Origin: Butyriboletus loyo
Taxonomy: Eukaryota > Basidiomycota > Agaricomycetes > Boletales > Boletaceae
Direction of reading: 5' to 3'
DNA: 64,000 bases
Assembly (NCBI GenBank): GCA_038093515.1
Contig: JBBPSI010000037.1
Location: 1-64,000 of the forward strand
Made by a program: the position numbers and the translations under genes
Shown: one piece after another, positions 11,733-23,171 of the stretch
Numbering within the stretch: the first letter of the stretch is position 1
How the letters are laid out: the number at the start of each line of letters is the position of its first letter
Notes under the pieces: generated by a model
The model's input: the letters and a program-made list of their open reading frames with translations, nothing else
What the model was told of the DNA's origin: nothing
Databases searched by the model: none

Positions 11733-12550
11733 CTATATAAAAAAAAGCTTTTGAGTGCTAGTGAGGGCGGCGTCGGGAGGCTACAAAGTGGGCTGAAAGT
11801 TAACGTTCACCCACAAATATATTACTAGATGGTGTTGGCACGACCTTTACAATGAGATTGAGATTAGGCCGTTACGGTCTTGCACGGGGCACGAGACCGA
11901 ACAGCAGGCTGGGAAACTTTGTCATTCTTTAGGCTTTGTGACCAGCGGATGGTTTGAAGGAAGGACGATTATCGATTGCATCACTGGCTATCGGAGGCCA
12001 GTGTAGTACTGCCGCCAGTCTATATATCCCGCTCCCAACTTTGACCTCGAATCGTGCATTGAATCAATGGCCTCATCTCATATCGCTGTGCTGGTGCGTA
12101 ATAAGTACATACTCTTTGTACGTATATCAGCCAAAGACTTGGCGATAAGAAATCCCTCGCGTAATCACAGCTCCGCGATCGTATAAATGCAGTGGTTCAA
12201 ACTTGAAATGGCATTGCTCTGATGGGCCAAAAGAACGAGTGAGGAGCCTCGCAGCGTACTGCAATCTCCGGTCATTAATGCGTCCCATATGTCTACTGAT
12301 TTGTAATCTATCTGTGTCAGGCAAGATATCTCTGGTTCGTACACCTGGTAAATGGCTACTCGGCGTCTAACCACGCGGACTGCGCGACAGAGGAGCAATG
12401 GCTTGAATTTTTTTTGCAAAGGAGGCCAAGTTCTAACAAATACAAGGCCAGAAAAGTAGGTGTTAGCGCAGATAGCTAGTTTTCTAGCAAGGTAATTTAC
12501 ATGATACACCTTGTGAGCTACTAGGACTTTTTCGAGTTGACAAGAACTCG
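11733..12550. other. intergenic region between cullin-like and p23 genes
   Basis: The region holds the upstream sequence of the cullin-like gene and the 3' flank of p23, both on the minus strand. Short open frames around 11954-12509 show no domain, no signal peptide and no phase-consistent continuation. I see no repeat or RNA gene. Confidence 0.5.
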
Positions 12551-13320
12551 TTACTCAAGAGGAGGTGGGCCGTCGTCATCAGAATCAGACTCGTCGGCTT
12601 TGTTTGCCGCTGCTTCCTCTTCACCGCCAAGTCCGAAATCACCACCCTGCTGCTGCATCATCTAAAAAGATCGGGTAAGTCAACTCATGCCGACATGTTA
12701 GGGACAAAATAGATACCTTGGAAAAGTCCATCCCGTCGTCCATTCCTGGGATACCACCTACTCCACCAAACTCGTCATCGGGATTGGGGTTTCCGTCTTG
12801 CTCATCTTCATCCACCCATTTGCTGAAATCGGTCTTGATAAAGGGCGTTTTAAGCTTTTCCTTTGTTAGTCGTGGCCAATACTCGGGCTGTAATTCCTTT
12901 TTGCGGAGAACGATGGCCAAGGAACGCGACGTGAGGCGGCGGCTGGATTTCTGAGTGACTGTGAGGATGCGTTTGAATGGATAGACGAGGAAATCAAACC
13001 TCTGAATCGACTTCTGCGAAGAAGTCGAGTTCAAACGCGTAATCGGCACGTGTACCACTGTGGACAGGGATGAGGAACCGGATAGGTGGGCGAGAGAGAT
13101 CAGAATACCTGCCAGCGCTTGCTTTGAAGGATAGGGTGGTAGAAGTCAGCGTATAGTCGAGGGTCGACTCGATGATGTCAGGAAGATTGACAGTCAGGTA
13201 GATGATGTTCTACACCAGATGATGAGAAAGGGGGTAGTAAAAATAAAGAGAATGACGAACCTTCTCTTGCGCAGAGATGCTGCTGCGCTGTGCCCAGAGC
13301 ACTTCAGGATGCGTTGACAT
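12551..13320 (-). CDS. Hsp90 co-chaperone p23 (Sba1/Wos2-like)
   Basis: Cytosolic/nuclear CS-domain co-chaperone that stabilises closed, ATP-bound Hsp90. The spliced protein begins MSTHPEVLWAQRSSISAQEK (exon 13320-13261) and continues NIIYLTVNLPDI, TLSFKASAGSGTRADYAFEL, DFFAEVDSEKSSRR and SLAIVLRKKE. It reaches the p23 signature WPRLTKEKLKTPFIKTDFSKWVDEDEQD. The C-terminus is Gly-rich then acidic (ESDSDDDGPPPLE), as expected of p23. Two introns next to conserved motifs were fixed by phase: SAG|SGTRAD and DSE|KSSRR. Everything the family needs is present. It starts 233 bp from the divergent membrane-protein gene. Confidence 0.93.
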
Positions 13321-13553
13321 GGCGGCGTGTTGTTGAAGACACAGGGAGCGGCAAAGGCACTTAAAAAGGAGCGTTGGAAATGTCGAGAACGATGGCGAAC
13401 ATTCGTCCCGATATAGACATGCCGTATAATATTAATATCTAAATAATCCAATCGTATTATGTAAGCTACACTCACGTGACTTGGGTCCTGAAAAGTGAAC
13501 ACGCTCTAGTCTCAGCAGCTGCGACCTAGTAATAGTACTTGCTGCTTGCAGCG
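13321..13553. promoter_or_regulatory. divergent promoter region, p23 / small membrane protein
   Basis: 233 bp separate two start codons pointing away from each other, so the promoters must share this stretch. It includes AT-rich sequence (ATAATATTAATATC around 13426-13440). No specific factor site is claimed. Confidence 0.5.
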
Positions 13554-14411
13554 ATGTGGTGCGTATGTCTTTTTCGACATAGCTCGGACGGTCACTCATA
13601 CCCTTGTCAGGTGCACCCGCTGGTTCTTGCCATTACTGCTCTTGCCTCTTCCTACTGCCCCACCGTATTTTTTGGTGCTTTTCTTGCTTACCCTAGCTCT
13701 CCACGCGAGGCCATGGTCTGTATCGATTCATATCACTACCTTGAAGCCCATCACTCACGAGATTACAGCTTTTATTGCATAATACTTCTTGCCGCCTTGT
13801 TTCTCAGCTCATGCTATTGGCAATCATTCCCCTTGGACGCCCATCTCTCAATCCCGTGGGCTGACAATATCACCACCTTCTTCGAAGCGTTAAACGCGAC
13901 CATGCCCCCCCATCTCAACACACTCCACTCCACTCCCCCCATCGTACGTGTTGCGGATAGGTGCTGGTGCGACTTTGCCTCGGGACTATTCGAACCATAC
14001 GACGTACAAAAGTGGGAGAGGGACAGCATCCAGAGGGCTGTTGCTCAGATCGAGAAACAGTGGAAGCAGTCTCTCGGGCCAGATAACGCCCTCATCGCAA
14101 ACACCACCGTCACGACAGAACTCTCACAACTCGAATCTCAACAAACATCCATCACACCGACCGTCTCGAGCATTCGAAATGAAACATTATCCTCCATATT
14201 TCGTTCATTTTTCAGCAGACGCTTAAATAAACCCGAACCATCCCCAACATTCACTCCCACTGATATAACTATATCACCCGAAATTCCGACAGGATCGCCC
14301 GCTGTCGAACCCTCTATGCCAGCTGAGCTATTGCTAGTACCAGGCCAGCTCGATATGCGCCCTTTTGGCTTTGAGCTTATTTTCGATTTTCGATGGTCTA
14401 GGAGGTCCTGA
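13554..14411 (+). CDS. small N-terminally membrane-anchored protein of unknown function
   Basis: The model has three exons, 13554-13558, 13611-13715 and 13769-14411, giving 250 residues. The first coding exon is only ATGTG; its GTGCGT donor joins to TGCACCCGC so the protein opens MWCTRWFLPLLLLPLP. Two hydrophobic segments follow (YFLVLFLLTLALHA and CIILLAALFLSSCYW), then a probably soluble part with DNITTFFEALNATM, a Cys-Trp-Cys motif, YDVQKWERDSIQRAVAQIEKQW and a conserved-looking end MRPFGFELIFDFRW. Reading through the second intron would give a polar segment interrupting the two membrane spans, so the spliced form is preferred. No enzymatic motif is visible. A plausible but unrecognised membrane protein family. 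Confidence 0.6.
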   Translation: MWCVCLFRHSSDGHSYPCQVHPLVLAITALASSYCPTVFFGAFLAYPSSPREAMVCIDSYHYLEAHHSRDYSFYCIILLAALFLSSCYWQSFPLDAHLSIPWADNITTFFEALNATMPPHLNTLHSTPPIVRVADRCWCDFASGLFEPYDVQKWERDSIQRAVAQIEKQWKQSLGPDNALIANTTVTTELSQLESQQTSITPTVSSIRNETLSSIFRSFFSRRLNKPEPSPTFTPTDITISPEIPTGSPAVEPSMPAELLLVPGQLDMRPFGFELIFDFRWSRRS

Positions 14412-15615
14412 TCTCGTTTTGCGTATAGTACCATGTTGTATCCCTAAATGGTCGAAAATGATTTGTACCGCACTCCCATTCCGCCATTTTTTGGGGTGGA
14501 TAAGAGAGGTTGTCCTTCCTGGATATGGTCCCATTCTTACGTAGAAAACCCACAGCCCGGTCTCTTCCGCGATAGTATCGCGGTTCAGTAACGGGTTATC
14601 AACTGTAAGTCATGACTCTCGTCCATGCCCGGTTCGTGCTGATGAATATTGTTTGAATTCTAGTAGCCCCTTCAGGTACAATTCTTGCCGTGAGAGTCCA
14701 TGTTTTTGCGAAATATGTATCTCACTGGCATGAGTATGTCGTTTCCCATGTTTCAAAATTGTTAGAAGTCACGGATCTGATGTCCCGAACGTACACGGTA
14801 CCGCTGAGTTGTTATCCACTCATAAGAATAAACCTCACAGACGACGATTGGTGGTCATTCGAACCGTCACGGTCGCGAAGATGAATTTCTCGAGTCCCTT
14901 TGAAACGAGGGATGCAACCAGCTTGTCTGGGCCTTCCTTGCCACACATTTCTATTTTCCAGTGTCATCGGTCCACCTTCCTCGGCGATGGTGTTAGCCCT
15001 CCCAATGAATGATGGCATATCAAACGTTGTGATTCGGCAGTACTAGTAAGAGGTATTCAAAAGGGGTCCGGGAAGAACTGGATCGGATGCTATCCCCTGG
15101 AAGGACGATAATCCCTCACGAGGAGCGGGAACGTACTTTGAGATCCAAGGGTGTTTGGTTTCCTACTAGGCACGGGGACAACGCCTGGCTATACCTCCTT
15201 CATCCCATAGACAGGCGACCTACGCCGTGTTAACGCTTAGTGCGTACTTCCTCCGGTAGTCTGCGAGAAAGTGGGTCCCGCACCGTTCTTTAATGGACGG
15301 TTTTCTTACCTTGGCCATCATTCACCTCCAGAGCTGGTAATATGCATTTTATCAGTGTAGCTTGTACATTCATACAGTGGTGTTGACAATATGGCATTGC
15401 ATACTTGCTCGAGTTTAACATTGAAAGTAGGTAGATTGGGAGGAACGTCGACAGCCTGGATGCGCGTGATTGTAGTATTTGAGAAGCTAGGAGAGTCCCG
15501 ACATCAAATTATACACTCCATGACATGACGTCTATAGCGTGACCATCAAACAGACATGTACTTCGCCATTCTGCAGGAGATGTCAGAGACTGCGTGTGTG
15601 TAGTATTCTGGGTGC
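14412..15615. other. 1.2-kb region without a supported gene
   Basis: Between two convergent genes. Frames at 14690-15018 are short, overlap on both strands and contain no domain or phase-consistent splice partner. I see no tRNA, hairpin series or repeat. The part close to 15600 is the NFU1 3' flank. Confidence 0.5.
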
Positions 15616-16587
15616 CTACTTCGGCTCGTCCTTTTTGTGGGCCAAGCGCTCCTCGAGCTTGGCGAATTCGTCCAATGCAACTACCTCTTCATCATCTAAT
15701 ACCTGAAGAATAGAGAGGTGAGACAAGGAGCGTAGCTGAGAAAGAAGCCTCATACCTGCTCAACACCCTTCACTTCCGGGATATAGTGCATCAACATCCT
15801 CTCGATGCCAGACTTGAGCGTGACAGTACTCGAGTCGCACCCTCTACAACTGCCCTTTAGCCTAACCTTGACAAATCCTTCGTCGCTAAACCCTCTGTAT
15901 TCAATATCCCCACCGTCCTCCATGATAGCTGGCCGTACTCGAGTTTCGAGTAGTTCCTTAATCATAGCTACGGTTTCAGAATCCGTGTCGAGAATTTGAG
16001 TGTCCTGAGGGCCTGCCGCCTCCCGGTCTTCCTGAGAACGAAAGAGGGGAAGTCCAGCGGAAAAGTGTTCCATCAATGTTGAGTATATCTCGGGTTTTAT
16101 CACAGCCCATGGATTCTCGCTATCCTTTGAAACTGTGACAAAATCCGGGCCATAAAATACAGCCTTGACACCCTCTACACCCATGAGCCGAATGGCCAGC
16201 GGCGATGCAAGCGCAGAGCGCGTATCGAGAAATTCCGCGGTTCCTTCCTCCATCACGGGAACACCAGGAATGAATTTGAGAGAATCATCGTTCGGGGTGG
16301 TCTCGGTCTGAATGAACATGGATCGCACTACAAGGAATTGAATGCGACTACGAGTATTAATCACGACACTTACTTTGTGTAGGGTTGACACTCGGAACCG
16401 GAGCTGGCTTTGGTGCATATATGTCCGATGCTGTCACCAGAGTCGGTCCGCGGTGTACAGCTTGTCGTGCGGGCGTGGAGGAAACGAACCTCACCCACGA
16501 GCGCAGTGCAGAGTCTACATGTCGTCTGGGTTGCACACTCGTCCGCGCTATTGCCCTGAGCGAGCTCGACGCCAACCCTGATGCCAT
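15616..16587 (-). CDS. NFU1: mitochondrial Fe-S scaffold/carrier NFU1
   Basis: Late-acting mitochondrial protein that delivers 4Fe-4S clusters to targets such as lipoate synthase and succinate dehydrogenase. The N-terminus (MASGLASSSLRAIARTS, many Arg/Ser and no acidic residues) is a mitochondrial presequence. After an intron the Nfu N-domain starts MFIQTETTPNDDSLKFIPG and includes SALASPLAIRLMGVEGVKAVFYG and DFVTVSK. The C-domain carries VRPAIMEDGGDIEYRGF and the cluster-binding GSCRGCDSS motif, then TLKSGIERMLMHYIPEVKGVEQV. A last exon adds LDDEEVVALDEFAKLEERL. The exon-1 join (TQ|MRSMF) is phase-consistent. All family landmarks are intact. Starts 88 bp from ALG1, head-to-head. Confidence 0.94.
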
Positions 16588-16675
16588 CGTGGTTGTGAAC
16601 AGAGCGCTGGGCAAGTGACAAAGCCAGAAGCCGTTCCGGGTGTTTACATAATCACACCCTTTTCCGCTGAATGCA
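16588..16675. promoter_or_regulatory. very short divergent promoter, NFU1 / ALG1
   Basis: Only 88 bp lie between the two start codons, so the core promoters and 5' UTRs must overlap or extend into the opposite gene. No TATA element is evident. Confidence 0.6.
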
Positions 16676-18682
16676 ATGATCGGAGACACGACCGAGACAC
16701 TCCCCAGAGTCGTCGCTGTCTTTGTATCACTCCTGCTCATCCTTTTGACAGTTTCGGTGTACCGGTATGTCAAACAACCTCCAAAGCTTCGCTCGGTCGC
16801 TATCATTGTCCTTGGCGACGTGGGACGCAGCCCTCGTATGATGTACCATGCCGAGAGTTTTGCAAAGCTCGGATTCAACACATATCTCATCGGGTACCGA
16901 GGTGAGTGGTGAACTCGTTCCTAGGACACGCAAGCATACTGATATCCCGTGCTCTCCAAGAATCTAAACCAGTGCCCTCACTCATTTCTCTACCCCATGT
17001 CCAGCTCTGTTACCTGCCTCAGCCACCCTCCTTCCTCCGCAAGGTCCCCTTTGTTCTCGCTGCACCAGTAAAGATATTACACCAAGTGATGACCATTCTT
17101 TACACTCTTATGTTCGCAATATCCTCTCCACCAGAGTTTATCATGGTCCAGGTATGACTTCCGAACGGTGTGCAGGACAAACTGTTAACTTGTGTTGCAA
17201 GAATCCTCCAAGTATTCCTACCCTTGCTCTTCTTTGGCTAGTCGGACGCATGAGGAGTAGTAAGATCATTATTGACTGGCATAATCTTGGATACAGCATA
17301 CTCGCTCTCAAGTTGGGTACCTCCCATCTATTCGTGAAGATAGCGAAATGGTATGGACACCAGGGTCAATTCATATTAACATACTGATGGAGTTCAGGTT
17401 CGAGGTTACCTTTGGACGCTCTGCCTATGCACACTTATTCGTCACCGCAGCTATGCATGATCATTTGGTCTCTGAGTGGGGATTGATGTGTGTCGTTTCT
17501 ATTGTGTTCATGCTCATAATTGAAGCATTGTTCAAGTGGCCTCAATGTAGTTTTGCATGATCGCCCTCCGTCCCACTTCCACCGGTGTTCGCCACCTGAA
17601 GTTCACGAGGTGCGGGGCGTCCCAGCATATTGACGTTTGTTTCTGACACCAAACCTCAGCTATTCCTCCGTTTGGGACCTTCACTTACAAACCCTTCTTT
17701 AAATGACTACCTGCCTTCCTCGAATACACCGTACACCACACAATTTACCACCACGACAATGGCGTCGCCCCAGACCACCCAATCGTCACCGTATTCCCTC
17801 GTCAACATGCCCGTCTTGCGGGATGACAGAGTAGCCTTGCTAGTTAGCAGTACTTCATGGACTCCTGATGAAGACTTCACGATCCTCTTGAGCGCACTCG
17901 AATCGTACGAGAAGAGGGCCTTGGAGATTAACAAAGGTAGGTCCTCACCAGCGTGGTACTCTTTGAAGTCTTGTCGACAAAGGCGCCAGAGAACCCTGGG
18001 AAGTTGCCACGGATATGGATGGTAATTACTGGCAAAGGACCCCTCAAGGCCAAGTACATGGCTGACGTGAAGCGCCTACAAGAAAAGTGGTCGTACGTAC
18101 GGTGCTCTAGCCTGTGGCTGGAGGCGGAGGATTATCCTCTGTTGCTAGGTGAGGAGCCAGCTGTCTTTTTGTCAGCAAGTAGATCTGATGGTTGTCAGGG
18201 TCCGCTGATTTGGGGATATGCTTGCATTCAAGCTCTTCTGCGCTAGATTTACCCATGAAAGTGGTAGACATGTTTGGCTGTGGGCTCCCGGTTTGTGCTC
18301 TTGATTTTGCATGGTAAGTGGCACGTGCCAAATCCTGGTCATCTATTCATATTTCCTGGAAGTCTTCCGGAGCTTGTTAGAGACGGTGAGAACGGGCTTG
18401 TTTTTAAGAGCGCCGGGGAACTGGCAGGCCAATTAGAGGTTAGTTGCAAGAAATAATTTTGGGAACTGCTAACACACCGTCGAACAGATGCTACTCACCT
18501 CATTTCCACACGGTATTTCTTTAGGGAAATTGCGTTCCTCGCTCCAATTAGCATCGCAGAGACGTGCATCCCATCCGGTTCGACACGAGGAGAGCACTGT
18601 TTGGGAATGGGGTACTTGGACGGACAATTGGAATCGTGTTGTGAGACCTCTGGTGCTAACGGACGTTGAACGATTCGAATGA
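16676..18682 (+). CDS. ALG1: ALG1 beta-1,4-mannosyltransferase
   Basis: ER-membrane enzyme that adds the first mannose (from GDP-mannose) to GlcNAc2-PP-dolichol in N-glycan precursor synthesis. The N-terminus has one transmembrane anchor ([21 protein letters not shown]), then the GT33/GT4 fold: [26 protein letters not shown] and YLIGYRG. Later exons give [40 protein letters not shown] and MHDHL. The donor-binding half includes [68 protein letters not shown] and [12 protein letters not shown]. These are the ALG1 hallmarks ([20 protein letters not shown]). Multiple short introns; exact boundaries in the middle (17560-17640) were not all resolved. Stop at 18680-18682. Confidence 0.93.
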
Positions 18683-19090
18683 ACGTGATCCGCGATGATA
18701 GTGCCCACTTGATATATACTGGACGGTCTTTAATTCTCGACTGAGGTCGTGCTTACCTGTCCTCCCCATTCCCTGTTGTTTACTGGGTACTGATGTGCTT
18801 TGTGGGTTGACTCGACCTCCACAATTGAAAAATTAGTTTTCACGCACGATATGAGAAGGATCATGGCCCGTGAATAGGACCGACCACCAGATGCGACCCG
18901 CCGCTATTAAGCTGGCTGATACGTGATGTAATTTTTAAATGGCTCGGGGCTGACCTGATCCATGTGCTCTGAGCTGTATTTATTCAAACCGTGAGTTCAA
19001 GGGCCGTAATTATTACGAACGTGCACATCCTGGCAGCTCTTATGAAGCCCCGGGATCTGAGCTGTCCCAACCCCGAAGCTCGCGTCCCAA
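18683..19090. promoter_or_regulatory. upstream region of the multicopper oxidase
   Basis: 408 bp between the ALG1 stop and the oxidase start on the same strand. It is AT-richer than the genes, with a TATTTATT stretch near 18977-18984 as a possible TATA-like element about 110 bp before the start codon. No specific operator is claimed. Confidence 0.45.
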
Positions 19091-21226
19091 ATGGCGCGAC
19101 CTCCATCCTTTCGAAAGGGCAGCTCATATGATCACGCCGACATCGATGTCAACGCAGAATCAGAAGGCACCGCCTTCATCAAGCCCACGGCTGTGCCCGT
19201 CTCCAAAAACGCACAAAGTCACTGTTATCTGATACTCTTTCTAGGCCCACATTCCTGACCACCTTCTCGTCTGCAGGTCGTCGGAAGCTTTATGTGGTGG
19301 GCGGAGTTGTGGTCGTTGCCGCCGTCGTCGTCGCTCTCGCTCTTGGGCTTGGACTAGGTTTGGGACTCAAAAAGAACAGCTCAAACTATGTCACTTCCAA
19401 TTCGTCATTCATTCTCGACTCTACATTTAACATTACGAGCACCCCGACCACTAGATATTATGAATGGGTCGTCGAAGAAGCGAACGGTTCACCCGACGGT
19501 TTCGAGCGACCAATGCTCGTCGTCAATGGTGAGCGGATACCCAGGGAAATGGTGGACGTTTCCTCTAAGACGTTCGTACAGGGCAGTTTCCAGGACCATT
19601 GATCGAGGTCAACAGCGGTGACGAGCTCGTCGTCAACGTCTTTAACAAGATGTTAAACGGCACTTCCATTCATTGGCACGGCCAGTTTCAGAACGGAACC
19701 AATTATATGGACGGCACCAATGGCATCACTCAATGTCCCATTCCACCAGGCATGAACTTCAGTGAGCCCATTCCAGCATGCTTTGGCCAGCAAGTACTCA
19801 CTGCATTATTCTTAGCTTACCGCTTTACCATCAACCCCAACCAATACGGCACGTATTGGTGGCATGCACACGCCGCAACTCAATATACGGATGGTATATA
19901 CGGCCCCCTCGTGATCCATTCCCCCAATGAGCCGATATATAGTTCATACGACCGTGACGTTCTCGTCATTCTGTCAGGTAGGTAATTCGGGTAATAACCC
20001 ATAGAACCTACTGACGGATAATCAACTGCAGACTGGTATCATGACATGTCGGCAGGATTGCTCACACAATACCTTAGCAGTGCCGGAATCGACGGATCAA
20101 ACTACGGCGGCGTTAATCCGGGCGCAGAACCACCCCCAGACAGTGGCCTCATCAATGGCAGAATGGATGGCTCCACGTTCGACTTTGAGCCAAATCTTCG
20201 CTATCGTCTCCGAATAATCAACATGGCTTCGCTCACGGACTTTATGTTCAGCGTCGATGAACACGTTCTTGCAGTGGTAGAAGCCGACGGCACGAGCCTC
20301 CAGCCCGCAAATGTCCATCGTGTTCCCATTTCCGTTGCACAGCGGTATTCCGTTATTCTCACTACAAATCAGACTTATGGTTCGTACTACGTCCGTGCAG
20401 AGATGCAGGATGTGTGCTATAAGCTCTCGAACCCCAACTTGAACAATATGGTACTTGCGACACTAACCTACGGAGCGGCACTCACTACACCTAACTCTAC
20501 GGACTGGTCTGATCCTTTCCCCGAGCTCTGCTTGGACCTGAACAACACCATGATGGTGCCTACACTACCGATGAATCCACCGAATAGCACGCAATCTGTC
20601 ATTGTGTCGATGTCTCTCCAGCAAACTGTCCAATCGGGAGGAACGCAGACCCTCGCGTTTATGAACAACACAAGTTGGGAAGCTCAGACCACAGACCCAA
20701 CACTTCTTCAATTCTATCAGGCCGGTGTACAGACCAGCTTCAACAAGTCGACGCAGCTCGTAGTTGTTAATGACGAGATTACCGTCATCGATTTGGTCGT
20801 CAATAATTATGATGACTCGAGTCACCCGTGAGTCATAGTCGTGTTCGGTTCTACTAGCTGGTGTTGATGTGACATAGGTTCCATCTTCATGGTCATGTCT
20901 TTTGGGTCCTTGGCGAGGGTGACGGGTTTTTCCTGCCGGGTATCTCCCCTATCACCCTCACCAATCCCCCACGCCGAGATACCCTTACTATCCCTGGATA
21001 CGGTTGGAGCCTCATCCGCTTTGTTGCTGACAACCCGGGAGTTTGGGCATTCCACTGCCACATTGTGTGGCATATGGCTGCTGGGCTTTTGATGCAATTC
21101 GCAAGTTTGCCAAGTCAAGTGCAAGAGTTCCAGATCCCCTCTTACTTGCAACAGCAATGTTTGGAGCAGTCGGGTGGGCAAGTGATGAACAAGAGAAGTA
21201 CCAAATGGTTGTCGTTGGACATGTAG
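19091..21226 (+). CDS. multicopper oxidase (laccase/ferroxidase family) with N-terminal membrane anchor
   Basis: Oxidises phenolic or metal substrates with reduction of O2 to water. Exon 1 encodes a cytoplasmic-type head (MARPPSFRKGSSYDHADIDV...); after the first intron comes RRKLYVVGG followed by about 20 Val/Ala/Leu/Gly residues, a signal anchor, and then an extracellular, N-glycosylation-rich domain. All four copper motifs are present: HWHGQFQNG, WWHAHAATQ, HPFHLHGHVFWVL and HCHIVWHMAAGLLM. The residue in the type-1 axial position is Leu, as in many laccases. Fe(II)-binding residues of Fet3-type enzymes could not be checked. Known secreted laccases have a cleaved signal and Fet3 has a C-terminal anchor, so the N-terminal anchor is a distinguishing feature. 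Several introns of about 50-65 bp. Confidence 0.92.
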
Positions 21227-21420
21227 ATACCATGTAGTAATCCCCCCAGTATCGTAATCAAACATTTCAACGCGAACAAAAGTTAATTTTCAACTTCTCT
21301 GATGCGGATCAACAGATCCCCCACTACAGTAAATACACCATTTGTAGATGGTTGAGCATGGAAAGTGACGGTTGAGTGCATTTTTCGACAGGCCAAGGAT
21401 ACATCGAGCTATGCAGCGTA

Positions 21421-22510
21421 TCACAAACCAAGCACCTCTTTCACTGATTTCCACTTGTGTCCCTCCCAAGCCTTGTTGCCGCTGTCTGCGTTTTCTGGAA
21501 CGTCCTTGTCGATATAGTTGTCCCAGCCCGAGCTGCACCTTCCTTCTTCGAATTTGCTCTGCAGAGATGTCTGCTTAACGAATCCCTCCGGAAGCTCTGT
21601 GACGTGTACGACCGGCACAGGAGAACTATGCGCCTCGTACAGTGCGCCAATAGAAGCAAGAGACATTCGATCACCCTGGATGCGGAAGGTCGCATCATGG
21701 AGGGATGAGGCAGGTAGTGTGGTGAGAACATGAGCAATAAAACCTACAAGGAGACAAATTCGTGGGTGGACGAAATGTATGGACGTGACGGATACTTGCC
21801 TGAAACGTCGTCCAAGGACGTGAAAGAACAAGGAGCGGTCTGTTTTCCCAGGAGATGGAATTTTCCTAGTTCGACGCCTGTCAACCACGGGATGAACTCG
21901 GTGAAGAGGCTGTTCTAGTCGACTAAGGGTGAGTCCCTCCCATGCTTGAGGAAAATAGATGGAAAGGAACGCACGTAGACACGCAGTACAGGAATTCCAA
22001 GGGAGTTGACGTAATCTGATATAATGGATCATGCTGTCATCAGATACTTGGATGGCGAGTATCTAGGTGTGGCAAAACTTACCAGCGAGCTGGGACTTGA
22101 TCACAAGATGACCGTCCTTGCCGCCCTCGGTCGGCATCCCGTATTCCGAGGGTACAAACAACTTCACGCCCGCCTCCTTGGCTGCATCGGCGATGGTCCG
22201 TTGCGCTGGGAGTGCGCCAAATGCCAGTGCGGAGATGACGACTTTCACGTTGTGCTCCCGAAGGATGGACGTGAGTGTCTTCACGTCAGCATAGTCCACC
22301 GTGGCGATTTCAGCACCTTGAAGCCAGGGACTCTGAATCGAGCTGCTCCCAGGGCGCGCGAGTGCTACAACCGAGGCTCCGCAGTTTACGAGTGCCTGTT
22401 ATAAACATCAGCAATGATTTTCCGGGATCGTAAGAGATGGAACGTGCCCGCACGATGCGACCACCGATGGTGGGGCCTGCTCCGGCGACTGCGAACGAGG
22501 TGTAGGACAT
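21421..22510 (-). CDS. NmrA-like / isoflavone-reductase-like NAD(P)-binding protein
   Basis: Atypical short-chain dehydrogenase of the NmrA/isoflavone-reductase group. Exon 1 starts MSYTSFAVAGAGPTIGGRI, containing the glycine-rich dinucleotide motif (GAGPTIG). The next exon gives ALVNCGASVVALARPGSS, SPWLQGAEIATVDYADVKTL, VVISALAF, AAKEAGVKLFVPSEYGMPTEGG and HLVIKSQLA. Further exons encode LFTEFIPWLTGVELGKFHLLGK and GFIAHVLTTLPASSL...FRIQGDRMSLASIGALYEA, with the C-terminus SVKEVLGL. The classical SDR YxxxK pair is replaced by the family's Lys near IKSQLA. Substrate cannot be read from sequence; it could be a redox sensor rather than an enzyme. Ends convergent with the multicopper oxidase. Confidence 0.85.
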
Positions 22511-23171
22511 CGTGGATGAGAAGGAATGCGATAGGGTGGATGTAGGTCACCTATGCGCTAAAGATGTTTATTTTCGCAGCCCTCGGAAAATGTATCCGTC
22601 TGGACCGATGAGTGGAAAAGTTTGGCTCATCTGGTCCAAGGAATTACACAGTGGTAGCTTTACCGGGCGTGACCGGGTCGATGCTGCAGTACTGACATGC
22701 CAACAGCCCAGCCTGCTGGTGCGCTTCATTACGTTGATGTGGTAGGGATTGTAAACGAGTTCCTGTTTCAATGTCAATTTTCGGTGTCACTCCGGACGAT
22801 GGACCGGTTGGAGGGTATGGCGAAAACCCATTGCTGAGTCTGGTCATCACCTTGTGACGGCTACCGAGATAAGATCCAGAACTTGCGGTGTTATTGTCAT
22901 GACATTATAATACACTAACTTTGAATCAACGATTACTACGACACAGGCAGGCAAATCCAAGGATGACCATGTCTTACCCAGATTTCCGGCAACACCGTGC
23001 GCCTCCAGTCGTAGTGGCTACTAGCCAAAGGAGTGGGTATTCAACTCGCGGGCCTCGTTTTGATGAGGCTCATGTCATACTGGTCTGAGCGTGTGACACA
23101 GAGGAAGCTAATTGTCTGGACTACAAAGCACTGCCAGTACACTCGCGGAAGCGAAGAAACTTCAGCGGTTG
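22511..23171. promoter_or_regulatory. divergent upstream region, NmrA-like / S28 peptidase
   Basis: 661 bp between two divergent start codons. Short frames here have no domain. An AT-rich patch (TGACATTATAATACACTAAC, 22900-22919) is the best promoter-like element. No gene is supported. Confidence 0.45.
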
